From Kitasatospora mediocidica KCTC 9733 (lineage in GTDB: Bacteria > Actinomycetota > Actinomycetes > Streptomycetales > Streptomycetaceae), in NCBI RefSeq assembly GCF_000744225.1, contig NZ_JQLN01000004.1, positions 558,001-622,000 of the forward strand: a stretch of DNA of 64,000 nt. Reading direction: 5' to 3'. Position 1 is the stretch's first letter, and every line of letters begins with the position of its first letter. The position numbers and the translations under genes were made by a program. The notes under the pieces were generated by a model. That model had not been told where the DNA came from and searched no databases. It saw only the letters and a list, made by a program, of their open reading frames with translations. Positions 35,635 to 46,900 of this stretch are shown piece after piece.

Positions 35635-36957
35635 TCAGTCGGTACGACGGAAGGCGAGAACGGCGTTGTGGCCGCCGAAGCCGTAGGAGTTGCTCAGCGC
35701 CACATCCCCGTTACGCGACAGCGGGCGCGCCGTTCCGACAACGACGTCGAGTCCTATCTCGTCGTCCGGATTGTCGCAGCCGACGGTGGGGGGAATGAGG
35801 CCGTGGTGCAGGGTGAGCACGGTGGCAATCGCCTCCACCGCACCGCCGGCGCCCTGCATGTGACCCAGTGCCCCCTTGGGCGCGGTGACCGGGACATCCG
35901 CGATCCCGGTGCCGAAGACGGCGTGCAGGGCGACCGCCTCGGCCGCGTCCCCGTTCGAGGTGGCGGTGGCGTGCGCGTTCACGTGCACCACATCGCCGGC
36001 CTCGGCTCGCGCGTCCGCCAGCGCCTTGGCTATCGCGTCGACGATGCCCTCGCCGTCCGGCCTGGGGGCGGCCATGTGGTGAGCGTCCGCGGACAGGCCC
36101 CAGCCGGCCGCCTCGCAGTAGATCCGCGCCCCACGGGCCAGCGCGTGCTCCTCGGACTCCAGGACCAGCAGCCCGGCGCCCTCGCCGACGACGAAGCCGT
36201 CCCGGTTCTTGTCGAACGGCCGGCAGGCGCCCAGAGGGCCGTCCTGGCCAAGGGCCAGCGCGCGCATCGAGGCGAAGGCGGCCAGCACGACCGGGGTGAT
36301 CACCGCCTCGCTGCCGCCGGCCAGCACGACGTCCAGGTGGCCGTGTCTGATCCGGTCGATCGCCTGCCCGATCGCCTCGGTGCCCGACGCGCAGCCCGAC
36401 ACCACCGTCCGCGCCTCCCCCCGCACGCCGAGGTCGATCGCGATCTGCGCGGACGCACTGTTGGGCACGGTCATCGGTGCCGTGTGCGGCGAGACGAACC
36501 TCGCCCCGCGCTCGGACAGCACCTGGTCGGCCGCGACCAGCACCGGCGCGCCACCGATGATCGTGCCCATCGACACCCCCACCCGCTTGGCGTCCAACTC
36601 GCCCTCGTGGAGAGCCTCGTGGCCGAAGCCGGCGTCCGCCCAGGCCTCCCGGGCCGCCAGCAGCGCGAACTGCGCGCTGCGGCCCATGGTGCGCGCCTGG
36701 GTACGCGGCAGCAGCGTGGCCGGGTCGACCGCCGCAGGGGCCGCGATGTGCACCGGCAGCCCCGCGAACTCCGGCCCGGTCAGCGGCCGCACACCGCACG
36801 CCCCCGCCAGCAGCCCCTCCCAGGTCGACGCGGCGTCACCCCCCAGCGGCGAAATCACCCCCACCCCCGTGACGACCACTCTTCGGCGTTCGGGCGACTG
36901 CTCATTCACGCGAATCCCGGACTGCTGATGATTCGCGACGGACGACCGGTCTCTCAT
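35635..36957 (-). CDS. Beta-ketoacyl-ACP synthase (FabF-like)
   Basis: This 440-residue thiolase-fold enzyme begins with VVVTGVGVISPLG, has catalytic Cys in VVSGCASGTEAIG, the two His in VNAHATATSNGD and KGALGHMQGAGGAV, and ends SNSYGFGGHNAVLAF. It condenses acyl-enzyme with malonyl-ACP by decarboxylation. A GTG at 36909 (MNEQSPERRRVVVTG) is an alternative start giving a FabF-typical length. No ACP, FabH or polyketide genes adjoin, so it is not the housekeeping fatty-acid cluster copy. It may serve a special lipid or act with remote ACPs. Confidence 0.85.
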   Translation of the reverse strand: MRDRSSVANHQQSGIRVNEQSPERRRVVVTGVGVISPLGGDAASTWEGLLAGACGVRPLTGPEFAGLPVHIAAPAAVDPATLLPRTQARTMGRSAQFALLAAREAWADAGFGHEALHEGELDAKRVGVSMGTIIGGAPVLVAADQVLSERGARFVSPHTAPMTVPNSASAQIAIDLGVRGEARTVVSGCASGTEAIGQAIDRIRHGHLDVVLAGGSEAVITPVVLAAFASMRALALGQDGPLGACRPFDKNRDGFVVGEGAGLLVLESEEHALARGARIYCEAAGWGLSADAHHMAAPRPDGEGIVDAIAKALADARAEAGDVVHVNAHATATSNGDAAEAVALHAVFGTGIADVPVTAPKGALGHMQGAGGAVEAIATVLTLHHGLIPPTVGCDNPDDEIGLDVVVGTARPLSRNGDVALSNSYGFGGHNAVLAFRRTD

Positions 36958-37131
36958 TGTGCGATCCCTTAATTTGCCGTTGGCAGTGGCGCTCGCACTT
37001 TAACCGAGACACCAGGACAACGGACACCTCCCCCCGAGTGATTCCATTTCACCAGCAGCTGTTCATCCAGGCAAACGCGGGGCAGCGCAGAAGCGGTGTC
37101 GGACGATTCGACAAAAACCGGCCGTCCGCAT

Positions 37132-37923
37132 TCATTGCCACCGCGTTTCACGCGAACGCTCCAGGACAACCAGGTCATAACGCTCCAGCACGGGCCGCCG
37201 CGGCACCGCCTCCGCCTCCGCCTCCGCATCCGAAGTCAGCCGGGCCAATCCCTCGGCGAACTCGCGCTCGGTCAGCGCCAGGAACTTGGACTGCGGCCGG
37301 TCGGCCAGCCGGTCCCGGAACTCCCCCAGGCCGGCGGCCACGGGCAGGGCCCGCGAGGACACCCGGTGCACCGTGAACCCGGCCGCCGTGAAGTCGTCCA
37401 GCACCTCGCGCTCGGCGGGGAACCGCCGGGCGTCGGTCTCACGCAGCCGGGGCCAGTACTGGTAGACCAGCGCGTCCAGGCGCTCGCGGAAGGTGGTGCG
37501 GACCACCAGCCGTCCGCCCGGACGCAGCACCCGTAGCAACTCCCTTGCGGCGGCGGGCCGGTCCGGCAGATGGTGGACGACGCGGGAGAGCAGCGCGAGG
37601 TCGAAGCCGCCGTCCACGACGGGCAACGCCTCCGCGCTGCCCGCGAGGTAGCGCACCCCCGGACGGGCGTTGCGCCGAACCGCCTCGGCGAGCATCGGCG
37701 CGGATGGCTCGATGCCGACCACCATGGCACCGGGCGACGCATCGGCCAGCGCCGCGCAGAACATGCCCGTCCCGGCGCCGACCTCGACCGCGCGCAGCCC
37801 CGCGCCGACGGGCGCCGGGGCCTCGTGCAGGAAGAGCTCGGCCCAGGCGCGCAGCGAGTCGGCCGGCATCTCGTTGCCCAACTGGTAGGCAGCGGCCAGA
37901 CGTTGATCGGTGTAACTGTTCAT
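37132..37923 (-). CDS. Class I SAM-dependent methyltransferase
   Basis: 263 residues from ATG 37923. Motif I is AVEVGAGTGMFCAAL, motif II GIEPSAPMLAEAVRR, and the post-I acidic and hydrophobic strands GGFDLALLSRVVHHL and LRPGGRLVVRTTF are typical of UbiE/Methyltransf_11 enzymes. The C-terminal half (LDALVYQYWPRLRETDARRF) is less conserved and should bind the acceptor, which is unknown. It lies upstream of the ketoacyl synthase with 170 bases between, perhaps a shared lipid-modifying function, but not overlapping. Confidence 0.8.
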   Translation of the reverse strand: MNSYTDQRLAAAYQLGNEMPADSLRAWAELFLHEAPAPVGAGLRAVEVGAGTGMFCAALADASPGAMVVGIEPSAPMLAEAVRRNARPGVRYLAGSAEALPVVDGGFDLALLSRVVHHLPDRPAAARELLRVLRPGGRLVVRTTFRERLDALVYQYWPRLRETDARRFPAEREVLDDFTAAGFTVHRVSSRALPVAAGLGEFRDRLADRPQSKFLALTEREFAEGLARLTSDAEAEAEAVPRRPVLERYDLVVLERSRETRWQ

Positions 37924-38027
37924 CGCGGTGTTCCGTTCCGGTCAACGGGTCACCCGCTCCGCCAGGAGCGGGCCCAACGCCAAACTGCCCCCGGCCCCGC
38001 CTTCGGGACCCTGGGCAGGCGGTCGTC

Positions 38028-38999
38028 CTACCAGGCGTAGTCCTCCGGGGCCGGGCGGCGGCCCGGGAAGATCTCGTCCAGCCGGTCGAGCGTCTTCTGG
38101 TCGAGCGTCACGCCCAACGCCCGTACCGCCGCGTGCAACTGCTCCAGCGTGCGCGGTCCGACGATCGGGGCGGTGACGGCCGGGCGGGTGAGCAGCCAGG
38201 CGAGGGCGATGTCGCCGGGCTCGTGACCGAGTTCGGCGGCGAGGTCCTCGTACTGGGCGATCTGCTCACGCTTGACACCGAGCGTCTCTACGGCACGGCC
38301 GGAGGCCCGGCGGACGCCCTCGCGCTCCTTGCGCAGCACCCCGCCGAGGACCCCGCCGTGCAGCGGGGACCACGGGATGAGGCCGATGCCGTAGTGCTCG
38401 GCGGCCGGCACCACCTCCAGCTCGACGCTGCGCTCCAGCAGGTTGTAGAGCGACTGCTCGCTCGCCAGCCCCAGGAACCCCCGCGCCTTGGCGGCCTCCT
38501 GTGCCTGGGCGAGGTGCCAGCCCGCGAAGTTGCTGGAGCCGACGTAGATGATCTTGCCCTGGGCGACCAGCACCTCCATCGCCTGCCAGATCTCCTCCCA
38601 CGGCGTAGCCCGGTCGATGTGGTGCATCTGGTAGAGGTCGATGTAGTCCGTGCGCAGCCGCTTGAGGCTGGCATCCACGGCCCGGCGGATGTTGAGCGCG
38701 GAGAGCTTGCCCTCGTTGGGCCAGGCCCCCATGTCGCCGTAGAGCTTGGTGGCGAGGACGGTCCGCTCGCGGCGGCCCTCGCCCTGGGCGAACCAGCTGC
38801 CGATGATCTCTTCGGTGCGGCCCTTGTTCTCACCGAAGCCGTACACGTTGGCGGTGTCGAAGAAGTTGATGCCCTGCTCGTGGGCGACGTCCATGATCCG
38901 GTGCGCGTCGGCCTCTTCGGTGTGCGGGCCGAAGTTCATGGTGCCCAGGCAGAGGCGCGAGACGCGGAGGCCGGTGCGGCCGAGGTAGGTGAACTCCAT
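38028..38999 (-). CDS. Aldo/keto reductase
   Basis: 323 residues from ATG 38999 (MEFTYLGRTGLRVSRLCLGT). The (beta/alpha)8 barrel has INFFDTANVYGFGENKG (Asp, Tyr), ATKLYGD (Lys), LYQMHHID (His) and a C-terminal NADPH-site loop, APIVGPRTLEQL. It belongs to the YghZ/Tas-like branch that reduces aldehydes and ketones with NADPH. The physiological substrate cannot be told, and it is monocistronic by spacing. Confidence 0.9.
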   Translation of the reverse strand: MEFTYLGRTGLRVSRLCLGTMNFGPHTEEADAHRIMDVAHEQGINFFDTANVYGFGENKGRTEEIIGSWFAQGEGRRERTVLATKLYGDMGAWPNEGKLSALNIRRAVDASLKRLRTDYIDLYQMHHIDRATPWEEIWQAMEVLVAQGKIIYVGSSNFAGWHLAQAQEAAKARGFLGLASEQSLYNLLERSVELEVVPAAEHYGIGLIPWSPLHGGVLGGVLRKEREGVRRASGRAVETLGVKREQIAQYEDLAAELGHEPGDIALAWLLTRPAVTAPIVGPRTLEQLHAAVRALGVTLDQKTLDRLDEIFPGRRPAPEDYAW

Positions 39000-39126
39000 G
39001 AAGTCACCCTCTGCCGCACCGACCTGTTTGTCCAGACTGACAAATCGTCATGTCGACTGCACTACCCTCCGCATCCGACCCCTCCGCCCGTCCACGCCTC
39101 AGCCCGTCCGCCCGTCCGCCCGTCGA

Positions 39127-40833
39127 TCAGATCCAGCTGTCGAACCAGATCCGGCTCTCCCAGGCCGCGACGGTCTCGGCCTGCCCGGTGTAGAGCGGCA
39201 GGAACCAGGCGAAGTTCACCGCCACCGCGACGGTCAACAGCCCCGCAGCCGTCAGCCTCGCCCACCGCACCGACCGCCGGCTCGCGCCCAGCCCCGCACC
39301 CCTGCCGACGCCCGTGCCCGCCCCCGCGCCCGCGCCCGCGCCCGCGCCACCGTCCGCACCGCGCGGCGAGGGCAGCGCCGGGCCCGGCCGCCCGGCGAGG
39401 TCCGCCAGCAGCATGGCCACCGCCAGGCACAGGAACGGCACGAACGCGACGGTGTAGAAGGAGAACAGCGTCCGGCCCTGGTACAGGAACCACGGCAGGT
39501 AGCCCGCCGCCACCGCCGCCAGCACCGCACCCGCACGCCAGTCGCGCCGCCGCAGCAGCCGGTGCAGCAGGTAGCCGAGGGCGACCAGCGCCGTCCACCA
39601 GAGCAGCGGCGTGCCGAGCGCGAGGATCTCCCGCGTGCAGCCCTCGGCGCGGCAGGCCGCCGAGCCGCCCGCCGAGTCCCGGAAGAAGTAGGAGACCGGG
39701 CGGGTGAGCAGCAGCCAGTCCAGCGGGTCGGACTGGTAGCGGTGCGGCGTCGACAGCGCCAGGTGGAAACCCCAGATCTCCTGGTGGTAGTGCACCAGGC
39801 TGATCAGCGGCGCGGGCACCCAGGACCCCAACGGGCCGATGCTGGACAGGTCCTGGCCCACCGCCCAGTCCCGCGCGTAGCCGCCCTGCCCGACCAGCCA
39901 GCCCGTCCAGGACGCCAGGTAGGTCGCGAAGGCGACCGGCACCAGGGCCGCGAAGGCGGGCACCGCCTGCCGCCGCAGCGCGACCCGCCACGGCCGGGCG
40001 GCGCCGGCCGCCCGGTACGCGCCCACGTCCCACGCCACCGTGAGCAGGCCGAAGGCGGCCAGTGAGTAGGCCCCGCTCCACTTGGTGCCGCACGCCAGGC
40101 CCAGGCAGACCCCGGCCGCCAACCGCCATGGACGCGAGCCCTGTTCGTCCTCACTGACGACCGCCTCGTCCCACCCGCCACCGCCACCAGCGCCACCGCC
40201 GCTCCCGTCACCGGACGCCAGCCGGGCCCGGAAGGCGTCCCGGTCGATCAGCAGGCAGCCGAAGGCGGCGAGCACCCAGAACATCAGCACGATGTCGAGC
40301 AGCGCGGTGCGGCTCATCACGAAGTGCAGGCCGTCGAACGTGAGCAACAGCCCGGCCAGCGCGCCCCACCAGGTGGAGCGCAGCAGCCGGCGGCCGATCC
40401 GGCAGAGCATCAGCACCGAGAGCGTGCCCAGCAGCGCCGGCACGAACCGCCAGCCGAACGGGGTCAGCCCGAACACCGCCTCGCCCAGCGCGATCAGCCA
40501 CTTGCCGACCGGCGGATGCGCGATGAACTCCGGTGCGGCGCTGAGGTCGATGCGCTGCGGCCGGGCCAGCAGGTCGACGTCGGCCCCGGCACTCCAGGTC
40601 CCCTCGTAGCCGTACCGCAGCAGCGACCAGGCGTCCTTCGCGTAGTACGTCTCGTCGAAGACCACCGCGCGCGGGCTGCCCAGGTGGCCGAACCGCAGCA
40701 CCCCGGCGAGGAGGGTGACCAGCGCCGGCCCGATCCACCCGTTGAGGGCGGCGAGTCGGGCGGCCCGGGCAGGGGGGAACCGCAGCAGTTCCCAGGCCCG
40801 GGGGGACGGCGGCGGCAACGGCTCCAGCAGCAT
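39127..40833 (-). CDS. Protein O-mannosyltransferase (GT39 family)
   Basis: ATG 40833 (MLLEPLPPPSPRAWELL) is chosen because a strong hairpin sits between 40848 and 40884, where a longer frame would start. Residues about 30-60 hold VVFDETYYAKDAWSLLRYGY with the catalytic Asp-Glu, followed by AHPPVGKWLIALGE, and then some ten membrane helices. It transfers mannose from polyprenyl-phosphate-mannose to Ser/Thr of exported proteins, as in actinobacterial Pmt. The last cytoplasmic loop (about 505-540) has a long run of Gly-Ala pairs. Its upstream neighbour is the giant surface protein, a possible substrate. Confidence 0.85.
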   Translation of the reverse strand: MLLEPLPPPSPRAWELLRFPPARAARLAALNGWIGPALVTLLAGVLRFGHLGSPRAVVFDETYYAKDAWSLLRYGYEGTWSAGADVDLLARPQRIDLSAAPEFIAHPPVGKWLIALGEAVFGLTPFGWRFVPALLGTLSVLMLCRIGRRLLRSTWWGALAGLLLTFDGLHFVMSRTALLDIVLMFWVLAAFGCLLIDRDAFRARLASGDGSGGGAGGGGGWDEAVVSEDEQGSRPWRLAAGVCLGLACGTKWSGAYSLAAFGLLTVAWDVGAYRAAGAARPWRVALRRQAVPAFAALVPVAFATYLASWTGWLVGQGGYARDWAVGQDLSSIGPLGSWVPAPLISLVHYHQEIWGFHLALSTPHRYQSDPLDWLLLTRPVSYFFRDSAGGSAACRAEGCTREILALGTPLLWWTALVALGYLLHRLLRRRDWRAGAVLAAVAAGYLPWFLYQGRTLFSFYTVAFVPFLCLAVAMLLADLAGRPGPALPSPRGADGGAGAGAGAGAGTGVGRGAGLGASRRSVRWARLTAAGLLTVAVAVNFAWFLPLYTGQAETVAAWESRIWFDSWI

Positions 40834-40847
40834 CCGCCCATCATCGG

Positions 40848-40884
40848 GGTGGGGCACGGCGCCCACTGCGCGCCGTGCCCCACC
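40848..40884 (-). terminator. Hairpin between the DUF11 surface protein gene and the mannosyltransferase gene
   Basis: ggtggggcacggcgc and gcgccgtgccccacc form a perfect 15-base stem with a seven-base loop. There is no T-run, as usual for this GC content. It lies between two genes on the minus strand, so it likely ends the surface protein transcript. Confidence 0.65.
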
Positions 40885-40972
40885 GGACCGGGTAATCCGC
40901 CCGTTCGCCTCAGCGAGCGGCCCGGGCCTTCGCCTCCGATCAGCGGCGAATCAGCAGCGGATAAGCGGCGGC

Positions 40973-43900
40973 TCAGCGGCGGCCCCTGCGGTGCACGACC
41001 AGCGCCGAGCCGGCGGCCAGTAGCAGCGTCGCCACGACGAGGTCCACGGCCAGGCCCGAACTGCCGGTATCGGGCAGCGGCGGCCGGGTGCGCATCGGGC
41101 TCGGCTTCGGAGTGGGCGTCGGAGTGGGCGTCGGAGTGGGCGTCGGGCTCGGCAGCGCGACGACGGTGACGGCCGTCGAGCAGGCCGGGTCGACGGCCGC
41201 GCCCTGGCCGGGCAGCGCCCGCCGGACCCCGCCGACCTGGCTACCGTCCATCGCCCCAGGGCAGTTGGTGCCGTCCGTGCGGGCGGTGACGGCATTGGCC
41301 AGCGTGCGGCCGCCCGCGTCGCGGTGGACGGTGAACGTGTACCGGAGCGTGGCGGTGGCACCGGCCGGCAGGTCGAGGACCCAGGTCAGCAGCGACCCGG
41401 CGGAGGAGACACTGCCGGTGCTGGCCGTGGCCGCGCCGTCCGGGTCGGCCGAGCCGAGCACACCGCTGAGGTCGTCGACGATCTCGGCCCCGCGGTACGT
41501 ACCGGTCCCCGTGTTGGTCACGGTCACCGTGTAGCTGACCCGTCCGCCCGCGGTCGGGGCGGTCGGCGAGACCGACTTGTCCAACCGCAGTTCGCGGCTG
41601 GGCGTCAGCGGCCCGGTCGGCGAGGCGACCGCCGTGTGCGCGCTCGCCGACGGGTCCGGGCCGCCCGTCACCACCGCCGTGTTGGTCGGCGTCACGGTGG
41701 CGTCGCCGTCCAGCACCCCGGTGAGCGTGTAGCTGCGGGTCTGGCCGACCGCCAGCTCGATCGCCGGGCAGACCGCCGCGCCCTCGCTGACCGGACACTC
41801 CGTCCCGTCGGCGTCCGCCCGCATCGCCGGCTCGTTGACCTGGGCCGGGATCCGGTCGCTCACCACGACGTCCCGGGCGACCGACGGACCGTTGTTGGTC
41901 ACCGACACCCGCCACTGGATCCGCTGCCCCGGCACCACCGGATCGGTCAGCAGCACCTTCGACACTGTCGGGGCCGCCTGCGGCGTCACCGGCCCGGTCG
42001 GGCTGGCCACCGCCGTGTGCACGCTGGCCGACGGGTCCGGACCACCGGTCACGGTCGCCGCGTTGCTGGGCACGGCGGTCGCGTCGGCGGCCAGCGTCCC
42101 GGACACGGTGTACGTCCTGGACTCGCCCACCGCCAGTTCGACGGCCGGGCAGAGCGCCAGCCCGTCGGTGATCGGACAGGCGGTGCCGTCACCGTCCGCG
42201 GTCATCGCCGCCGCGCCGACCCCGCCGGGGATGCGGTCGCTCACCACGACGTCCCTTGCGCGGGACGGACCGTTGTTCGTCACCGACACCCGCCACTGGA
42301 TCCGCTGCCCCGGCACCACCGGGTCCGTCAGCAGCACCTTCGACAGCGTCAGACTGGCCCGCTGCTCGGGAGTGCCGCTGGGCGAGGCGACCGCCGTGTG
42401 CGCGCTCACGGACGGGTCGGGGCCGCCGGTGACGACGGCGACGTTGGTCGGAGTGACCGTCGCCCCCGCCACCAGCGTGCCGGTCAGCGTCCAGGTACGG
42501 GACTCCCCCACCGGGATCTCCACCGCGGGACACGTCGCCACGCCGTCCGCGACCGGGCAGTCGGTGCCGGCCGCATCCGCCTTCATCGACGCGTTCGTCA
42601 CCCCGGCCGGCACCTGGTCCCGCACCACCACATCCCGGGCGCGGGACGGACCATTGTTCGTCACGGCCACCCGCCACTGCACCTGCTGCCCCGGCACCAC
42701 CGGACTCGTCAGCAACACCTTCGACACCGTCAGATGCGCCTGCGGAGAGGGCGGACCACTCGGCGACGCCACCGCCGTGTGCGCACTCGCCGACGGATCC
42801 GGACCACCCGTCACCACCGCCGAGTTGACGGGCGTGACCGTCGCGTCCGGGGAGAGCGTGCCGGTCAGCACATAGCTCGCGGACTGCCCGACCTCCAGCC
42901 CGATCGCCGGACACACCGCCGTGTCGCCGGTCACCCGGCACGCGACAGCACCCGGGTCGGAGGCCATCGACACACCGGAGACGCCGGCCGGAACATGGTC
43001 GGTGACCACGACATCCCTGGCCCGGGACGGACCGTTGTTGGTCACCGTCACCCGCCACGAGATCGTCTGCCCGGGCACCACCGGGTCCGTCAGCAGCACC
43101 TTGGACACCGTCAGGCTCGCCCGCGGCGACGGCGAACCACTCGGCGACGCCACCGCCGTGTGCGCACTCGCCGACGGATCCGGACCACCCGTCACCACCG
43201 CCGAGTTGACGGGTGTGGCGGTGGCGTCCTGGGCCAGTGTGCCGGTCAGGGTGAACGTCGCCGTCGCGTTCGGCGCGATCTCGACGGCCGGGCAGGTCGC
43301 CAGCCCGTTCGTGATCGGGCATGCCTCCCCGGTGGCGTCGATCGCCATCTCGGCGCCGGTGACGCCGTCCGGGATCCGGTCGCTGACGACGACGTCCCGA
43401 GCGCGCGACGGACCGTTGTTCGTCACCGCCACCCGCCACTGGATCCGCTGCCCGGGCACCACCGGATTCGTCAGCAGCACCTTCGACACCGTCAGGCCCG
43501 CGCGGGGCTGCACGGTCTCGGTGGGGTGGGCGGTGGCGACGTTGTTCGAGGGGTCGGGGTCGGGGCCGCCGGTGACGGTCGCGACGTTGACGGGCGCGGC
43601 GGTCGCGTCCGCGGAGAGCGTGCCGGTGAGCGTGTAGCTGCGCGAGGCGTTGGCCGCCAGCTCGATCGCCGGACAGGTCGCCGTGCCAGAGGTGATCGGG
43701 CAGGCCTCCTGGGGGCCGTCGTCGGCGGTCATCGAGGCACCGTCCACCCCAGGTGGGACCTGGTCGCTGACCACGACGCCCCGAGCGCGCGACGGACCGT
43801 TGTTGGTGACCGTGACCCGCCAGCGGATCTGCTGCCCGGGCACCACCGGCGACGTCAGCAGCTCCTTGGCGAGGGCGAGGTCGGCCCGCAGCTGCGGCGG

Positions 43901-46900
43901 GGCGCTCGGGCTCGCCACCGCGGTCCGGACGGACGCCGACGGGTCGGGACCGCCGGTCACCGAGGCCGAGTTGCTCGGCGTGACGGTGGCATCCGGGGAG
44001 AGGACACCGGTGAGGGTGTACGTCTTGGACTGGTTGACGTCCAACTCCGTCGCCGGACAGGTCGCCGTGCCGGCGCTGAGCGGGCAACCGGCGCCGTCCG
44101 AGTCCGCCTGCATGACGGCGTTCGTCACCCCGGCCGGCACCTGGTCGCTGACCACCACATCACGGGCGCGCGACGGACCGTTGTTGGTGACCGTGACCCG
44201 CCACTGGATCGACTCACCCGGGACCACCGGGTTGGTCAGCAGCACCTTCGCCAGCGTCAGACCCGCCCGCGGCGTCACCGGCCCGGTCGGGCTGGCCACC
44301 GCCGTGTGCACACTCGCCGACGGATCCGGACCACCGGTCACCGTCGCCGAGTTGACCGGCACCGCCGTCGCGTCCGAAACCAGCGTCCCCGACAGGGTGT
44401 ACGACCTCGACTCCCCCACCGCCAGCTCGACAGCCGCGCAGGTCGCCGTCCCGCTCAGCACCGCACAGTCCGGCCCGCCGCTGTCGGAGGTCATCACGGC
44501 ATCGCTGACACCAGCGGGCACCCGGTCGCTGACGACCACGTCCCGCGCCCGCGACGGACCGTTGTTGGTGACGGTGACCCGCCACTGAATCCGCTGCCCG
44601 GGCACCACCGGATCGGTCAGCAGCACCTTGGAGAGCGTCAGGTTCGCCCGCTGGTCGGGCGAACTGCTCGGCGACGCAACGGCGGTGTGTACCGACGCAC
44701 TCGGATCCGGACCACCCGTGACCACCACGGTGTTGCCCGGCGTCGAGGTCGCGTTCGCGTCCAGCGTCCCGGACATCGTCCACGTACGCGACTCACCCGC
44801 AGGGATCTCCACCGCAGGACATGTGGCAACTCCCGCACTCACCGGGCAATCCGAGCCATCCGCATCAGCCTTCATCGACGCATCCGCCACCCCGGCCGGC
44901 ACCTGATCCCTCACCACCACACCACGCGCCCGCGACGGACCGTTGTTCGTCACGCTCACCCGCCACTGCACCTGCTGCCCCGGCACCACCGGCGACGTCA
45001 ACAACACCTTCGAAACGGTCAAACTCGCCCGCAACTCCGGCGAACCACTCGCCGACGCAACAGCCGTGTGCACACTCGCCGACGGGTCCGGACCACCCGA
45101 CACCGTCGCCGTGTTCACCGGCGTCACCATCGCATTCGCATCCAACGTCCCCGTGAGCACGAAGGCCTCGGACTCGTTCACCGCGAGGTCCTGGGCGGGG
45201 CAGACCGCCTCCCCGTTCGTGACCGGGCAGTCGACCTGCCCGGCCTCGCCGGACATCCGCGCGCCGGTGACGCCGACCGGGATGCGGTCCCGGACGACCA
45301 CGCCCCGCGCTCGCGAGGGGCCGTTGTTGGTGACCGTCACCCGCCAGGAGATCGTCTGCCCGGGGACCACCGGGTCGGTCAGCAGCACCTTGGAGATCGT
45401 CAGATTGGCCTGCGGCACCGGCGACGAGGACGGCGAGGCGACGGCCGTCTTCGTCGCCTGCGACGGGTCGCCGGGGTTGATGACGGTCGCGGTGTTCACG
45501 GGCGTCTGGACGGCGTTCGGGGCCAGCATGCCGGAGAGCGTGAAGGAGGCGGTGGCGTTGACCGCGAGGTCGAACGGGTAGCACTCGGCCACGCCGCCGG
45601 TGATCCGGCAGGGCACGTTGTTGGCGTCGGAGGTCATGCTCGCGCCGGAGACGCCGTCCGGGACGCGGTCGAGCAGGTCGATGCCGCGCGCGCGGGACGG
45701 GCCGTTGTTGGTGACCGTCACCCGCCACGCGATCGTCTGCCCGGGCACCACCGGGTCGGTCAACAGCGCCTTGGCGATGGTCAGGCTGGACCGGCCGACC
45801 GGCGAGCCGCTGGCCTGGGCCGTGGCGACGTGCACCGAGGCGGACGGGTCGGGGCCGCCGGTCACCGACGCGAGGTTGACCGGGGTCTGGGTCGCGTCCG
45901 GCGAGAGCGTTCCGGCGACGGTGTACGACTTGGACTCGTTCGCCGCGAGCTCGACGGCCGGGCAGACCGCATCGGCACCGGTGATCGGGCACGCCGTGCC
46001 GTCGGAGTCGGCGACCATCGTCGCGTTCGTCGTGTCGGCGGGGATGTGGTCGGTGACAACCACGCCGCGCGCCCGGGACGGGCCGTTGTTGGTCACCGTC
46101 ACCCGCCACGAGATCGGCTGGCCGGGCACCACCGGATCGGTCAACAGGATCTTCGAGAGGGTCAGTTGCGCGCGGACGGTGAGGGACTCGCTCGGCGACG
46201 CCACTGCCGTGCGCGCGGAGGCGCTGGGATCCGGGCCGCCCGTCACCACGGCCGTGTTGGTCGGCACGGTGGTGGCGTTGGAGGAGAGCACGCCGGTCAG
46301 GGTGTAGGACTTCGAGGCGTTCTGGTCGATGACGGTCGCGGGGCAGGTGGCCACGCTGCTCGTGATCGGGCAGGGCGTCGCGTCGTCGTCGGCGGTCATC
46401 TGCGGATTGCGGACGTCGGCCGGCACCTGGTCGGTGACGACCACGCCGCGCGCCCGGGACGGGCCGTTGTTGGTCACCGTCACCCGCCACGAGATCGTCT
46501 GCCCGGCCACCGCCGGGGAGGTGAGCAGCACCTTCGAAATCGTCAGGTTCGCCTGCGGTGACGGCGAGGACGAGGGCGACGCGACAGCCGTCCGCACCGA
46601 TGCCGACGGATCCGGACCACCCGTCACCGTCGCCGTGTTCACCGGCGTCGCCGTCGCGTCGGGCGAGAGCGTGCCGGTCAGCGTCCACGACAACGAGCCA
46701 CCCACCGGGATCTCGACCGCCGGACACACCGCCACACCACCCCCGACCGGACAGTCCGCACTGTCCGCGTCCGCCTTCATCGACGCACCACTCACCCCCA
46801 CCGGCACCTGATCCCGCACCACCACACCACGCGCCCGCGACGGACCCGCATTGCTCACCGTCACCCGCCACGACACCCCCTGCCCCGGCACCACCGGATC

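Noticed and set aside
37545..40065. Long plus-strand frames opposite the methyltransferase, aldo/keto reductase and mannosyltransferase genes
   Set aside because: The opposite strand encodes clear enzymes with full motifs; these frames are compositionally shadow-like.
41324..46561. Plus-strand frame of 1745 codons and other long frames opposite the surface protein gene
   Set aside because: They arise from the high GC and repeat structure of the DUF11 gene; the sequences are Arg/His/Gly-rich and repeat with the same period. The minus-strand frame has signal peptide, domains and LPXTG anchor.
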